A DNA stretch of 64,000 nucleotides. It comes from Solen grandis. Its lineage: Eukaryota > Mollusca > Bivalvia > Adapedonta > Solenidae. Below are positions 1-12,300 of the stretch, one piece after another (positions within the stretch are counted from its first letter, which is position 1; each line of letters opens with the position of its first letter). The notes beneath the pieces were generated by a model, which was not told the DNA's origin, made no database searches, and was given only the letters and a program-made list of their open reading frames with translations. Where the stretch lies: contig CM037794.1 of NCBI GenBank assembly GCA_021229015.1, forward strand, positions 43,769,922 through 43,833,921, given 5' to 3'. The translations under genes were made by a program, and so were the position numbers.

Positions 1-544
1 TATGCGACAAAACTGAAATGGCTATATATCCAAATTGTAAAAGCTATCTCACATAGCATTTATAAAGAACAGGATATCATATCAGAGTTAAACGTTCTTG
101 AACAGAGTTAAATTTCATTTTGGAGTATTAGTCTACAAAGCATTAAATAAACTAAGCCCAATTATCTTAACCGTGTGCAATAACAATTATTCGTTGAGAT
201 CTCAAACAAACAACAAATCAGCGCATGATAAACCGGACGATAAAGCCCAATGGGCCATATTGAATTAAATATGCTCTTTTTAAATGTGAAGTAAATTATT
301 CTTTTATTTCAGATACCATTGAGGGAACAAGGGGACTCTAGAAAATACACACGGAGAAGATCGAATCATTTACAGCAGGGCAGGCTAGATTATTATTAAT
401 AACGGATAGTTTAAGGAGTTTTGTCAAGAAATGTGTCATAGATGCTAGTTACAAATCAAATCACTCAGTCTCATATTTCTAAAATATCTTATGCAAAAAA
501 ATATGCAAATATATTTTGAAAATGTGTTAAATATATTGATAGCA
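1..544. other. AT-rich sequence, no gene recognised
   Basis: No open frame of note, RNA gene or recognisable repeat was seen here. It lies just upstream of the reverse transcriptase relic and could be decayed 5' sequence of the same element, but nothing in it shows that. Confidence 0.4.
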
Positions 545-1330
545 AAAGACTAAACAGGTTTTGTCAAAAAAACGTTATATTATGGAAAATACCAGATTGT
601 TGTATGATGTTATGAAGTACACAGAGAATAATAAGATACCTGGTCTTATCATGCTTATTGATTTTGAATTAGCATTTGATTCTTTATTGTTTAAAAATGT
701 CATATTTAATTTTGGTGATTCGTTTAAGAGATGGATTAGGTCATTTTTATAAAATACAGAAATTTGCGTACAATTAAATGGCTTCTTGTCAAGTATCTTT
801 AGTAAATAGAGGTTGTCGACAGGGGGATCCAATTTCTCCATGTACATTCATTTTATATGCAGAGATATTATCAATTAAAATCAGACATAATAAGAATATT
901 AAGGGGGAAGAGAACAAAATTTCTCAATTTGCAGATGATATAACACTGTTATTTGATGGTTCTGAAAATTCATTGCATACAGTTTTAGACTTATTGCATA
1001 AATTTGCATTATGGTCAGCCCTTACAGTTTATTTTGACGAAACAAACATCATTTTGATAGGAAAAAATCCCAAAAATAGTCCTCACGTTCAATCAAAACA
1101 GAATGGAAGCTAACATGGGATGAAACACATTTAAAATTATTAGGCTTATGTTTTGATGTTAATCTAGTAAAAAAATGTGTGAGTTGAATTTTTATAATAA
1201 AGTACAAACGGTAAAAAAATGTATACCATACTGGAAAAAAATGAAAGCTGACACCCATTGGAAAAATAACAGTGGCTAAAACACTCCTATTACCTGCAAA
1301 TCAAATTGGGAGTCAGTGTAGGAAAACACT
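545..1330 (+). mobile_element. LINE (non-LTR retrotransposon) reverse transcriptase relic
   Basis: Degenerate reverse transcriptase domain of a non-LTR retrotransposon. The visible blocks, in order, are LIDFELAFDS (normally DFEKAFDS, the first catalytic Asp block) near 650-690, GCRQGDPISP near 810-840, QFADDITLLFDGS (the FADD catalytic block) near 925-965, and a region resembling the LLG...FDVNL thumb near 1135-1165. The blocks fall in at least three frames and are separated by stops. The 5' endonuclease part and the 3' end are missing. It is a dead partial copy. The block spacing supports the RT call strongly; the clade is not resolved. Confidence 0.85.
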
Positions 1331-1837
1331 GATATAAAATGTTAAGTTATTTATAGCTATGTTTTTAGATGTACTAAAGATTCTTATATACAATGGCTGC
1401 AAACTAGGCTTACACATCAAATAATGCAACAAATACTCTATTGTTTAATATGAAGCTTACTTATAGCAAAACTTACTAGTAAATTGTCTAATCTAATTGA
1501 CACGCGCGAAACGTTTATGTAAGATGTACGACCATTGATGTACGACAATTGGTAATCAAATACATACTTCAATGAAATAATAAAGAATAATATAACAAAG
1601 ATTTTAGATGTAAGTTTATGAATTAGGAAACACGATTTTATTTTATATTCTTATTTGATTATTTTTTACCTTGAAAGTAAAGAATGGATCAGATCAAAAG
1701 ATTTACCCATGCAAACATATACCGAACTAATTACTGAACTAATTGGTTATCATAGCAATTATGTTATCGGTTTTGATGACCCTCTTATTTGGTGTCGAGT
1801 AATAGCAATTGCATATTTTATTTGCTAATTACAAGGA
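1331..1837. other. AT-rich sequence between LINE relic and minisatellite
   Basis: No coding signal or repeat was recognised. Part of it may be decayed LINE 3' sequence. Confidence 0.35.
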
Positions 1838-2450
1838 TTACATACAAGGGTTACATACAAGGATTACATACAAGGGTTACATACAAGGGTTACATACTAG
1901 GGTTACATACATACAAGGGTTACATACTAGGGTTACATACTAGGGTTACATACATACAAGGGTTACATACAAGGGTTACATACTAGGGTTACATACATAC
2001 AAGGGTTACATACTAGGGTTACATACATACAAGGGTTACATACATACAAGGGTTACATACTAGGGTTACATACATACAAGGGTTACATACAAGGGTTACA
2101 TACTAGGGTTACATACATAGCAAGGGTTACATACATACAAGGGTTACATACATACAAGGGTTACATACTAGGGTTACATACATACAAGGGTTACATACAT
2201 ACAAGGGTTACATACAAGGGTTACATACATACAAGGGTACATACATACAAGGGTTACATACAAGGGTTACATACATACAAGGGTTACATACAAGGGTTAC
2301 ATACTTACAAGGGTTACATACAAGGGTTACATACATACAAGGGTTACATACTAGGGTTACATACATACAAGGGTTACATACAAGGGTTACATACTAGGGT
2401 TACATACATACAAGGGTTACATACTAGGGTTACATACAAGGGTTACATAC
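1838..2450. repeat. Minisatellite of 13- and 17-bp AGGGTTACATAC units
   Basis: About 610 bp of head-to-tail units of two lengths: AGGGTTACATACA (13 bp) and a 17-bp form with one extra ACAT step. The unit is preceded by either CA or CT, so many junctions read CTAGGGTTA, which contains a half-repeat of the telomere motif. The two lengths alternate irregularly. The short open frame across it (1789-1986) is a by-product of the repeat. Confidence 0.95.
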
Positions 2451-3354
2451 CGGCGTTTGTATCTCAGCCTTTAGCATACTTATTTATATACCCGGCTTCT
2501 TTCATTTATAATACATTTAATTAGATGTACAAATGACCGAAATAAAGGAATAAAATAAAAACAAACAGCGATCTAGAAGCATTGTCATAATTACTTTAAT
2601 TACAAATACACCGCCAATGTTAGGGTTTACATGTATAAGTTGTAAAAATGTTTGATGCGAAAGTTTCTGTATGGATCGCTTGTGCAGCAGAAATCAGATT
2701 TCGTCTACATGCCGTCTTTGTCACACAGGTAATTACTTTATTTCCGATTAATTTTATCATTTGAATCGACATGCTTAAATTATAATTTTAAGACTTGAAT
2801 CAATATGATTAAATTACAATTTCTTTCTTGATAAAAAGTCACTTATCGTCACCCTTAATATGATTATACACAAAAATAAAATCTTAAATAAAAAAAAATG
2901 CCAGTTGCGTTATTTATTGTTTGCAGGAAATCTCCTTCGCAAAGTATGCAGTAGTCGGAAAGATGGTAGACTGTCAACCATGTGCTACGAGATCGCGTAC
3001 CTGAATTACTTCTTGTTAATAAATCTAGCCACAAAATATATATACGTGAGCAAAAAAAAATAAAATCGACGTTGTGGAGATACAGTGTCAGATCAACGAA
3101 GATAAGATGTCATGCCACAGTCAGCCAGTTTGGTGACGAATTCCGACCTGCAATCCAGCCCCACGTGCATGCTGCTAACATTGCACTGCCGCTGTATTTG
3201 GAACTCTCTGGAAGGTATTTTGAATTTCGCATATATTGTTGTGGGAATAAAATAAAGCAAGTAAAATAGTAGAAACGAGTTATATATTTTTATTTAACAC
3301 TCAATATTATCTCTAAATAGTGACAAAAATCGGTCATTAGAGATAATAAGAAAG

Positions 3355-3462
3355 TGTTGTTGTTGTTGTTTTTTGTTTTTTTGTTGTTTTTTTTTGGGGG
3401 GGGGGTTGTTGTTGTTGTTTGTTGTTGTTGTTTTGTTGTTGTTGTTTTTTTGGGGGGGGGTT
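3355..3462. repeat. T/G-rich simple repeat
   Basis: TTG repeats with T and G homopolymer runs lying inside the MULE relic. The 67-residue frame over it (3373-3576) is low-complexity artefact. Confidence 0.9.
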
Positions 3463-5284
3463 CAGTCACTCAGAGGTGACCAATTTATTATCTCCGTCAT
3501 AGATATAAGGGGTCGGAGAGCCATCCCCCATATACTTACAAACATTTTGTCAAAAAATGAAAATAAAGGATATTAGCAAATGAGATATATGATGTACAAT
3601 GTTACACTATATGTTAGATAAATGACTTCAAAAAATTTTTTTAATTTAAGAAAAATTAAATCTTGGTGTAAATAATCTAAAATATTATTAAATTAGCTTC
3701 TTCTTTCACTAATGAAATAAGCTCGATATATGCAATTTTATTTATTTTCACATGAAACTATTTTATAGCCTACAATAATGTTTTCCAAATTATTCATTGG
3801 TTTATTTATGCCACATCTTTTAAGAAATGTGCGAATTGTATACCAAAAGATAAGAAAGCGTATATGATCCGATCAGGTGAAGCAGCAGATTTCAGAGAGA
3901 CCCACGGTGCGGGCGATGGAAGTTGTTTGCAGTGATGTTCCGAATGACCAGGAGTTCCTGGCTCCAAACCAGAGTCACTAGCAGGCCAAAAGGAACAGTC
4001 TGACTTGGATTTTGAGGTATAGATATGTTACGTAAAAAAGGTTTATCAATTGTCATTTGTAGAAACATAATATTATTAAATTAATTTCTCATCATGATTA
4101 AATCTAACACCACAATATTTATACACATGTTTGTATACGTGTGTGTTATTTTCAGCTGAACACAGACTTCCTTCGATGCGATGATTTTCTGATAGCTGAC
4201 CTTCGTGTGGACGACCAGCGACATTTCGTGTTCGCAATGAAGTTTCAGTTCAGAAATGGGTTGTGTTTCTAAATGTCATCAGCTTTACTATTTTTACGTA
4301 ACTTTTAAGTATTATTTTTATGAAACTAACTCCTAAATATTTTTTCCTGAAAGGAATAAATACAAACAGCAGGCCGATACATCATCAGGTTCACTTTTGA
4401 ATATTTAAGAATATAATAATCTTCATGTATGTGTATTCATGGTCTCTTAATAAAGAGACCCTGGTGTATTTTAAATTTATAAAAATCATGAATATGAAAT
4501 GAAAGAATTTGAAAATTTCAATCTGCCAAATTTTGGGACAATCCATATTTTGGGACAATGTATATGTAGATTATGCATGATCACTAATTCAAATCAAATC
4601 CAGGTAATCAGTCATTGAGCAATGTTAGTGATAAGTCGATGAATACGAAATACTAATGCACAGAAAACACAACTTATGTGCGAAATAAAACGGATATTAA
4701 AGAGTTCATATTAAATATCAACATCTTTTATTACTGAATATTGTTTGTTTTGTTACTGATTTAACATTTAGAAGAAAAAAAATGTACCAAAAATCGACAC
4801 GCAGAAGGGGCCCATGCAACCGCCCAACCATAAAACGTGCGCCTGATTTTTTTTATCTTGGAAGTCTGTGTGTGAAGGCTGCTTCCAGATCGACAATTAG
4901 ACTGTCAAGATTACCAGGTTCGAACCTAATACAGCATATACCCGGTATTCTCTTCAACATATTTGACAAAATATGTTTAAAGTGATTTTTTTCCTCAGAT
5001 TTAAACAAAACTGTCTTTTACAATGTTGAGTATACAACTGATGACAATTCAAAGCATTCACTAATTGATAATGTACACAAGTCACTTTATCTTTTTCTTT
5101 CTTTTTTTTTCTTTTTTTTTTTTTGGGGGGGGGGGTCCAAAAAGCACTTATTTTTTATGCCAGTCTCCCCCCCACCCCACCCCACTTACTACCGTCATTT
5201 TTTGAATACAACTGTAGTCAAATACTATTACAAAGTAGTTATTAAAAACATGGCTTTGCGAAGGTAAATATAAAATTATATCGC

Positions 5285-6325
5285 TCAAGGCTCAGTCCCA
5301 ATTGACATTTTTTGCATAGGGAATGTACTCCCGATGGAAATTGATGAGCCTCGGGAGGCGTCGGGAACAGGTTCCCCTGTGCCCCGCGGAAGATTCGAAA
5401 GCGTTGCGAGCCATGTGGAGTCATTGGGAGGCCTCGGGGAAACCAGGCCGGGGAAACATAAGCATAGCTTCCCGGAAGCTCCTTGGAAGCATTCATAGAG
5501 ATTCCTCGAAATATTTTTTCCGCCGAGGAACCCCAGGCTTCGGTGATGTCTCGAAGGTACGGAGACCTTTCTGTGACACATTCCAGATCTTGTGATAGAA
5601 TCTCAGAATATTCGCAAGAAAATCGGCAAGCGCACTCTAAAATCTTTTGCCTTTTTTGGTCAACTTTAGACTGAGACGGTCAAAAAGACCATGTGGCATT
5701 GCTGGGGGCATCCTCATACCCCCCCCGAAAGTCTACCCTTGATTTTGTCCATCACCAAATTCTCATAATCTCCATAATCTGCCCGAGGCACCTAGGATGG
5801 TTCGATAAAATGATACATCCCCTAATCTACGGGGATATTCCCCCGATCATGTTTCAAGTTCGATGAAGCTCCGATTCACCTTCCCCGACCATCGGATAAA
5901 TTTCACGAGCATCTGGAGCAATCCCCGATAATACAAGGCCATTGTACCATAACCGAAACATCTGTGAACGTTTCAACGGACCAATCCCAAAGCTTCTCAT
6001 AGGACTGCTCCATCTTTTGGGCTTAAACATCTGATGCCATCGGGAGAAAATTTGTGTATTTCCACAACGCCGATGATTTTTCTCCAGTGGGACCTAGGCA
6101 TTAGATCCATGGTCTTCAAGTTTCAAAAAAAGAAAAGCACATAAAAACCTTCACTTGTATCCCTAGATACTCTTCAGAATGCATCTCCATCACAATAAAA
6201 ACCTTTTCTTTTCCAGGGAAGCATGTGCCCGGATCCCCCCTAGCACTCACATCACATTCAGACTTTGCCCCCCCCCCCCCCCCCCCAAGTGGAAAAATTC
6301 TGGATCCGGGCCTGGAGTAGGGTCT
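5285..6325. repeat. Unclassified interspersed repeat with TGGATCCGGGCCTGG end
   Basis: GC-richer than its surroundings and inserted between two blocks of the MULE relic. Parts recur in the window. The stretch with AGCTTCC...CTCCTTGGAAGCATTC...CCGCCGAGG near 5465-5560 resembles 45610-45710. CTTCAGAATGCATCTCCAT near 6172-6190 recurs as its reverse complement at 47850-47868. The terminal GGATCCGGGCCTG near 6302-6315 recurs at 45728-45740. No transposase was seen, so the class is unknown. It also holds C-runs at 5720 and 6270. Confidence 0.6.
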
Positions 6326-6813
6326 ACATTATCCATATTTGTGCATAAATGATCATGTCTTTTCAGGTGGTGAGTGACACTTTCAAGAAAGCCGGACAGT
6401 TACTGAGCATTCATGCAATCGTCGTGAAGGATGGTCAGCGAAAACAAGTCCCTCTGGTGTTTATGCTGATGTCCAGGAAGACGGATGCTTTCTACGTTGC
6501 TGTCCTCGACGCTGTAAAAGACAAAGTCGGGATGGAAACCGTGACAGAATTCGTTCTTAACTTTGAGATAGGTGTAACGATTATATTATTATTAGATCCT
6601 AATAAAAGAAAGTAAACCATATCATTTCCTAATCGTTCATTCCGCCTTCCGTTTGTTTTATACTATAACTTATTTATATTTATATGTTTGTATATTTTAT
6701 TTCCAGATGCAAGGTTAGCGATAAGACGGGTCTTCACTGGAGTCTCGATAAAGGGATGTTCTTTCACTGGACTCAGGCAGTGTGGAGGAATGTCCAAATA
6801 CAGTTAACACACA

Positions 6814-7194
6814 CACGTGTATAGTGAAATATATGTACACAGGAAAGACATATGACTCTATTGCCATTGAATGTTTAAGACTGCTGCTTCTTAACTGAAA
6901 CGAATATTATGTATTCATAGCTAATTATTCTCATGATCTATTTATTTTCTAAAGTTTTTTTTTTCTTTTTTTCTTTTTTTTTTAGCAATTGATCTTCTCC
7001 ATTTACTTTTCTTTATATATGGTTTCTCAATCCAAAATATCATGGCCATTCTGGAAAAAGAAATGGAATAAATGTCTTCTAGTAATTAGCAAAATTTATA
7101 TCGAAGTTAAACAGTTATTTTGAGGCTAAAGTGTGTGTACCTATCTGCTGAATCTGTCTTTAAATCAGATCAAATATTTAATTTCTGTCTTCAA
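6814..7194. other. AT-rich sequence, no feature seen
   Basis: Pyrimidine-rich tract near 6955-6985, otherwise nothing recognisable on either strand. Confidence 0.35.
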
Positions 7195-7330
7195 TGTCCG
7201 TGTCGGTGGTTCTACCCGGGTGCCTCCGTGCATTCGGGGTCTTCCTCCACCTATAATTAGCTGGACGTCGCTATATGATTGAAATACTATCGCAGCGACG
7301 GTAAACCCCCAATGCAACAACAACAACAAT
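7195..7330 (+). repeat. Partial copy of tRNA-derived mollusc SINE
   Basis: Matches the 3' half of the longer copy at 13478-13660: GTGGTTCTACCCGG, then CATTCGGGGTCTTCCTCCAC, then AATTAGCTGGACGTCGCTAT, then GCGACGGTAAAC and an AACAACAAC tail. The tRNA-like head is missing. Confidence 0.7.
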
Positions 7331-7344
7331 TTCCGTAACTGGTT

Positions 7345-7495
7345 ACCAGTCAAAACGGACCCGAGTAAAAACGGTGTCAAATTGGTCAAAACGGACCCAA
7401 AAAAGTCAAAACGGACCATTTCCCATTCAAAATAGTCAAAACGGTACCAATTATGGTCAAAACGGCTCCACTTTGGTTAAAACGGACACCTGTAA
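7345..7495. repeat. Degenerate GTCAAAACGG repeat
   Basis: About eight imperfect copies of GTCAAAACGG (or GTTAAAACGG) spaced 15-25 bp apart. Its origin is unknown. Confidence 0.7.
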
Positions 7496-7906
7496 AATAT
7501 ATTGATAATTAAAATTTATTGATACAAATTAAATTTTAAACGGTATTTTTCATGACAAATAAAGGATCATTAGTTTAATCCTTTGAAGTAAATGAAACTG
7601 TTGAAATTTAATGGTAATTGAGATTTCAGTTTTAATGCGATGATTAAACAAACATCCACCCTACGGAATAATGTGTAATAGTCGGCGTTTGTGTTGAGAA
7701 CACTAATTAAAGGAAGGAGAATATATTAAAGTGTGAATAAATAAAGGGCATGTGCTAAACCTATCTTTATGGTGTAATTGATTAGAAGAGATCAATAGAA
7801 ACTGCTTTTTTACGGTTTTTATAAGATTCATATTTCTTTATTTAAAAAAACAACAACAATGGTAGTTCATGTTTTTAAAAGATTCACATTTCTTTGATAA
7901 TATAAA
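7496..7906. other. AT-rich upstream sequence, no gene seen
   Basis: No open frame or repeat of note. It lies upstream of PDE12, but no promoter element could be assigned. Confidence 0.3.
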
Positions 7907-8258
7907 AAAAGAGGGCCATGATGGCCCTGAATCACTCATCTAATTATAAATGAGCAACATATACTGGATTTTTCATATTGACCTACTTTTTGACCCCACA
8001 TGACCAATTCAACTTGTCAAGATTTTAGGAAACAACATTCGACCAGTTTCATGAAGATATGACCAAAAATGTGGTCTCTAGAGTGTTAACAAGGTTTTTG
8101 TAAGATTTGACCTCATGACCTACTTTTTGATCCCACATGACCCAAATTCAAACTTGTCTAAGATTTTATGGAAACAAACATTCTGACCAAGTATCATGAA
8201 GATTGGGCCAAAAATGTGGCCTCTAGAGTGTTAACAAGGTTTTACTAAGATTTGACTA
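7907..8258 (+). mobile_element. Pearl-like element, family B, 3'-truncated
   Basis: Begins AAGAGGGCCATGATGGCCCT, whose GGCC(ATGAT)GGCC core is a hairpin, followed by two core units containing ACCTACTTTTTGA, CCCACATGACC and GTGGTCTCTAGAGTG. It stops at about 8258 without the GACGAC tract or 3' hairpin seen in the full copy at 41941-42810. Confidence 0.75.
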
Positions 8259-8532
8259 TATATTCAAAGAACATTTTAATAGGTCTTTGATATATAAGAT
8301 TTATAATGATAGTTAGCAATGCAATCAGTTCGATTCGGTAATTCGTGATACGAACGGTGCTTTTTGGTCCGATTCGGCCCGTTCCTGGCATAAAACAATC
8401 AAAACGCCTCGATGATGAATGACGGAATTACCCGAGAAGTTCCGATTGACCCATAAATACTCTCAGCAAAGAAGGAAACATAGTCACGAAATCTAATGAT
8501 ATTTCGGACACGTTGCGCAAGGCTTAAAATTG

Positions 8533-9353
8533 ATGTTTTATTTAGGTCGTGTAAAGCGTATTCAGAGCGCAAACCTCACACAGTTTGTAAGAACAATGTC
8601 AAAGATTTATGTAAGAAATACTGAAAATGAAGACAGGGTCCAAATTTCTTTTAACTACGGTTATAGAGATGGTGAACCTCAGGAATTCAACGCTGCTCGT
8701 TCAAAGACGGAGCCTGTGGGTTCTACTCTAGTAAGGATCGGCCAGAATATCTTCAAACGGTTTTCTAGCAAAAAAGTAAGAAAGAAATTGCAACAAGAGG
8801 GGAAGGATGTCGATTCAAATATATCAGTAAACATTTTTACAGCAGATGGGGAAGTCAAAGTGGGCGAAAATACGTGTGTGAACGATGCCTTTACCCACGG
8901 TAATATTGTCAGAATTGATGACCAGACCTTTGAAGTAGATGTCAATCCTCCATCATGCTTGAAAATTGTTTTGCCTGATTCACTAATGGTTGGGTTTCCC
9001 ATATTTCCCCGCTTGGATCTTGAATTTGCCAAGATAGAGGACTGTGAATTTTTATGGACAAAATTAAAATATGAGGAAGAACTTGAAAGTGAAGGAAGTG
9101 TAAAAAAGGGAACAAAAAGAAACAATAATTGCCCTAAAGTGATTGAAAGCGAAGATGTCTACAGAGAACTTTCATATACTCCTAACAATAGTGATATAGG
9201 GTTTAAACTTAAATTGACTTGTATCCCAAAATTAGGTGAAAGGGCAGGAAAAGAAATTTCAGCAGAATCTAAATTAGAGGTCACAACTGGACCAGGATTT
9301 TGTCCATTTGAAAACAGACACCTGTACACACAGAAACCTACAGACAATGGAGA
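8533..9353 (+). CDS. PDE12: PDE12 exon 1
   Basis: Long first coding exon encoding the presequence and the N-terminal domain. The open frame runs to a stop just past the donor. The donor is GGAGA|GTAAGT at 9354 (phase 2). The lysine-rich stretch near residues 77-90 (SSKKVRKKLQQEGK) is hydrophilic linker. The 5' UTR and promoter are not identified. Confidence 0.9.
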
Positions 9354-12300
9354 GTAAGTATTTACCCAAGTAAAGTCCTGGTCAGTCTGCACATTTTCCC
9401 ACCCTGTGACATTATGTGCTTTGAGATCATGTTCACCTTGTTCTCTGGATCTGTTTGAGATTGAAAATTTGAGGACAAAGTCCAATTTTGTGGGGGAGTT
9501 TGTTACAGTACCAATAACTCACAATATGGGTGAGTCGTGTTTAAGAGGCAGGGTAGCTCAGTTGGAAGAGCATTGGCCTTGTAAGCAAAGGGCCCTTGGT
9601 TCGAGTCAGGCTGCAAATTTTTTCACACTGTGACATAAATTTCTTTTTTCATGAAAAATTTATTTTCACAATTTCACTTTTATAAGTAGCTTTTATGGGT
9701 CAATGGTGCTTTCTAAACCAATATTTAATCATACTTGGTCATGATATTCATGTGCTCAAAAAGTTTCAACATTTGCATCTGGATCAAGATCATTCTTGAA
9801 GTTGAAACTCTGACATTCTGGATAAGATTTTTAAACTTAATTATGAAATTGATTGCCATTGAAGATACAGGTGACTGTAAGAGTGATATTGACAGTCATC
9901 ACAATTCATGTTTATTTATTCTAGTGTTGATGTAGTTCTCTTTAATTTTAAATAATTTAATAAAGCATCAATGGTGATTAGGCAGTGACCTCATTTGCAT
10001 TATTATTTTAAAAACTAGTTCTGAGAATCAGATTATTCCCAAATTGGTTAGTGCACATTATTTTTCTCCATGCCAGACTGCGTGTGGTATCCTACAATAT
10101 ACTGGCAGATCTGTACGCAGACCAGGACTATTCCAGGGATGTTCTGTTCAACTACTGCCCCCCATATGCTCTGGCTATAGACTACAGGAAGCACCTCTTC
10201 ATTAAAGAGTTGAAAGGTAAAACAGTTATCTTAGTATTTGTATTGATAATGACCTCTCTAATCATTCATGCTTCAAATATCTCAGATTTACCAGAGGTAA
10301 GAATTTTTATCATATATAACCTGTATCTAAGAAATTAAGCATTAAGAAACATATTTTTCATTAATAATTTTCAATATAGTTTTTTTATATCCTAAGTTAT
10401 GAAAGAAAAACATGATGAAGATTCTATATAAATGACTTCACAACATTGCACTTATTAAGTACTGAGTCTGAGTGCACAATATCCTCACAGTTTAACAAAT
10501 AGCTTAATAAGTTCATTAACAAATAAAGGCCTCTGGCTCAAAATACAGTTTAAACTCTAATCTCCAGTGACAGTCGGAGTCCATATCATGACTATATTTT
10601 ATGATGATCATATTATTGTCAGTAATATTTTCAATAACAAATCATTACTTAGTAAGTCCTGTTAAGTCCAAAATATATGACCATATTTTATTCACAACCA
10701 TATTGTATTCACAATTTAAGAATTACAATATTTTTTTTTATGAAAATATGTGATGTTTTATAAGATGGAATTTCCAAATAGATAATTTATTTGCTGATAT
10801 TCAGAAGAAAAAGAACAAGAAAAGTTCTACTTCCTATCAGAAATAGCTATTTCTCAATTTTTTGTTTAATAGTTATGTGATAATATTCCTATTCTTGTTA
10901 CATAGTTTTCATATGAATGATTTCCTCCCTGTATACCAGGATACAACTGTGATGTGATGTGTTTACAAGAGGTGGATACCAAGATTTTCATGAGGGACCT
11001 AACCACATCCTTCGGTGTCCTGGGCTTCCAGGGCGTGTTTGCTGAGAAGGTTGGGGAGGTGAAGGAAGGCTCTGCTATCTTCTTTCGTTCTTCTAAGTTC
11101 AGGTATTACTACATTCATGCTGTCAACCCTATAGATTTCATTCATTACCACTGGTATATCTACAATTAGGCCTTGTAGGCCCAGGCCTACTAGATGGTCA
11201 AGAAAATGATATTTTCAAAAGTCCCCAAAAATGCAATAAAAACTGGAAAGGGAGGGGGTCAAACTGTTCAAGCCCTAAGCAGGATTTGCAGTGTGTATAT
11301 AGTGTTCACTTCATTTTGTATCAAATCTAATTCATAATTTACATGATTCTACCTTTATTTAATGGATTGTATTGATTCTTTATTTTCCTGAAAATACTTT
11401 GGAACACATATTTTACTCTTTTTAATCTCCACTGATGTATGATTGTATACTGTGCTCTTGTATTCTTGTATATTGTGCTCTTGTATGCTTGTATACTGTG
11501 CTCTTGTATGCTTGTACACTGTGCTCTGTATGATTGTATACTGTGCTGATGTATGACTGTATACTATGCTGATGTATGATTGTATACTGTGCTGATGTAT
11601 GATTGTATACTATGCTGATGTATGATTGTATACTGTGCTGATGTATGACTGTATACTATGCTGATGTATGATTGTATACTGTGCTGATGTATGATTGTAT
11701 ACTATGCTGATGTATGATTGTATACTGTGCTGATGTATGATTGTATACTATGCTGATGTATGATTGTATACTGTGCTGATGTATGATTGTATACTGTGCT
11801 GATGTATGATTGTACACTGTGCTGATGTATGATTGTACACTGTGCTGATGTATGATTGTATACTATGCTGATGTATGACTGTATACTGTGCTGATGTATG
11901 ATTGTATACTATGCTGATGTATGACTGTATACTGTGCTGATGTATGATTGTATACTATGCTGATGTATGATTGTATACTGTGCTGATGTATGATTGTATA
12001 CTATGCTGATGTATGATTGTATACTGTGCTGATGTATGATTGTATACTGTGCTGATGTATGATTGTACACTGTGTTGATGTACGATTGTACACTGTGCTG
12101 ATGTATGATTGTATACTATGCTGATGTACGATTGTATACTGTGCTGATGTATGATTGTACACTGTGTTGATGTACGATTGTACACTGTGGTGATGTATGA
12201 TTGTACACTGTGTTGATGTATGATTGTACACTATGCTGATGTATGAATGTATACTGTGCTGATGTATGATTGTATACTGTGCTGATGTATGATTGTATAC

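Larger units (their letters stand above)
2640..6813 (+). mobile_element. FLYWCH-type MULE (Mutator-like) transposase relic, interrupted
   Basis: Fragments of a Mutator-like transposase appear in the right order on one strand. A FLYWCH-type zinc finger is near 3075-3170 ([10 protein letters not shown], then [14 protein letters not shown], then HVHAAN). A linker segment is near 3880-4010. A DFLRCDDFLIADLRVDDQRH block is near 4165-4230. The MULE core is at 6360-6570 (LLSIHAIVVKDGQRKQVPLVF, ending VLNFEIG) and the GCSFHWTQAVWRNVQ motif is near 6755-6800. The first catalytic region (usually YLDGTF) is not seen, and the second acidic position reads N in NFEIG where D is usual, so the copy is inactive. 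Blocks are separated by stops and intron-like gaps. A different repeat sits inside it at 5285-6325. Confidence 0.75.

Noticed and set aside
1838..2450. Interstitial telomere
   Set aside because: Units contain TAGGGTTA only as part of a 13/17-bp unit; there is no run of TTAGGG.
5242..5674. Overlapping frames of 63-98 aa on both strands
   Set aside because: They fall in an unclassified repeat with copies elsewhere and agree with no protein family.
8679..9485. Minus-strand frames of 148 and 108 aa
   Set aside because: Antisense shadows of PDE12 exon 1 and its flank, without family resemblance.
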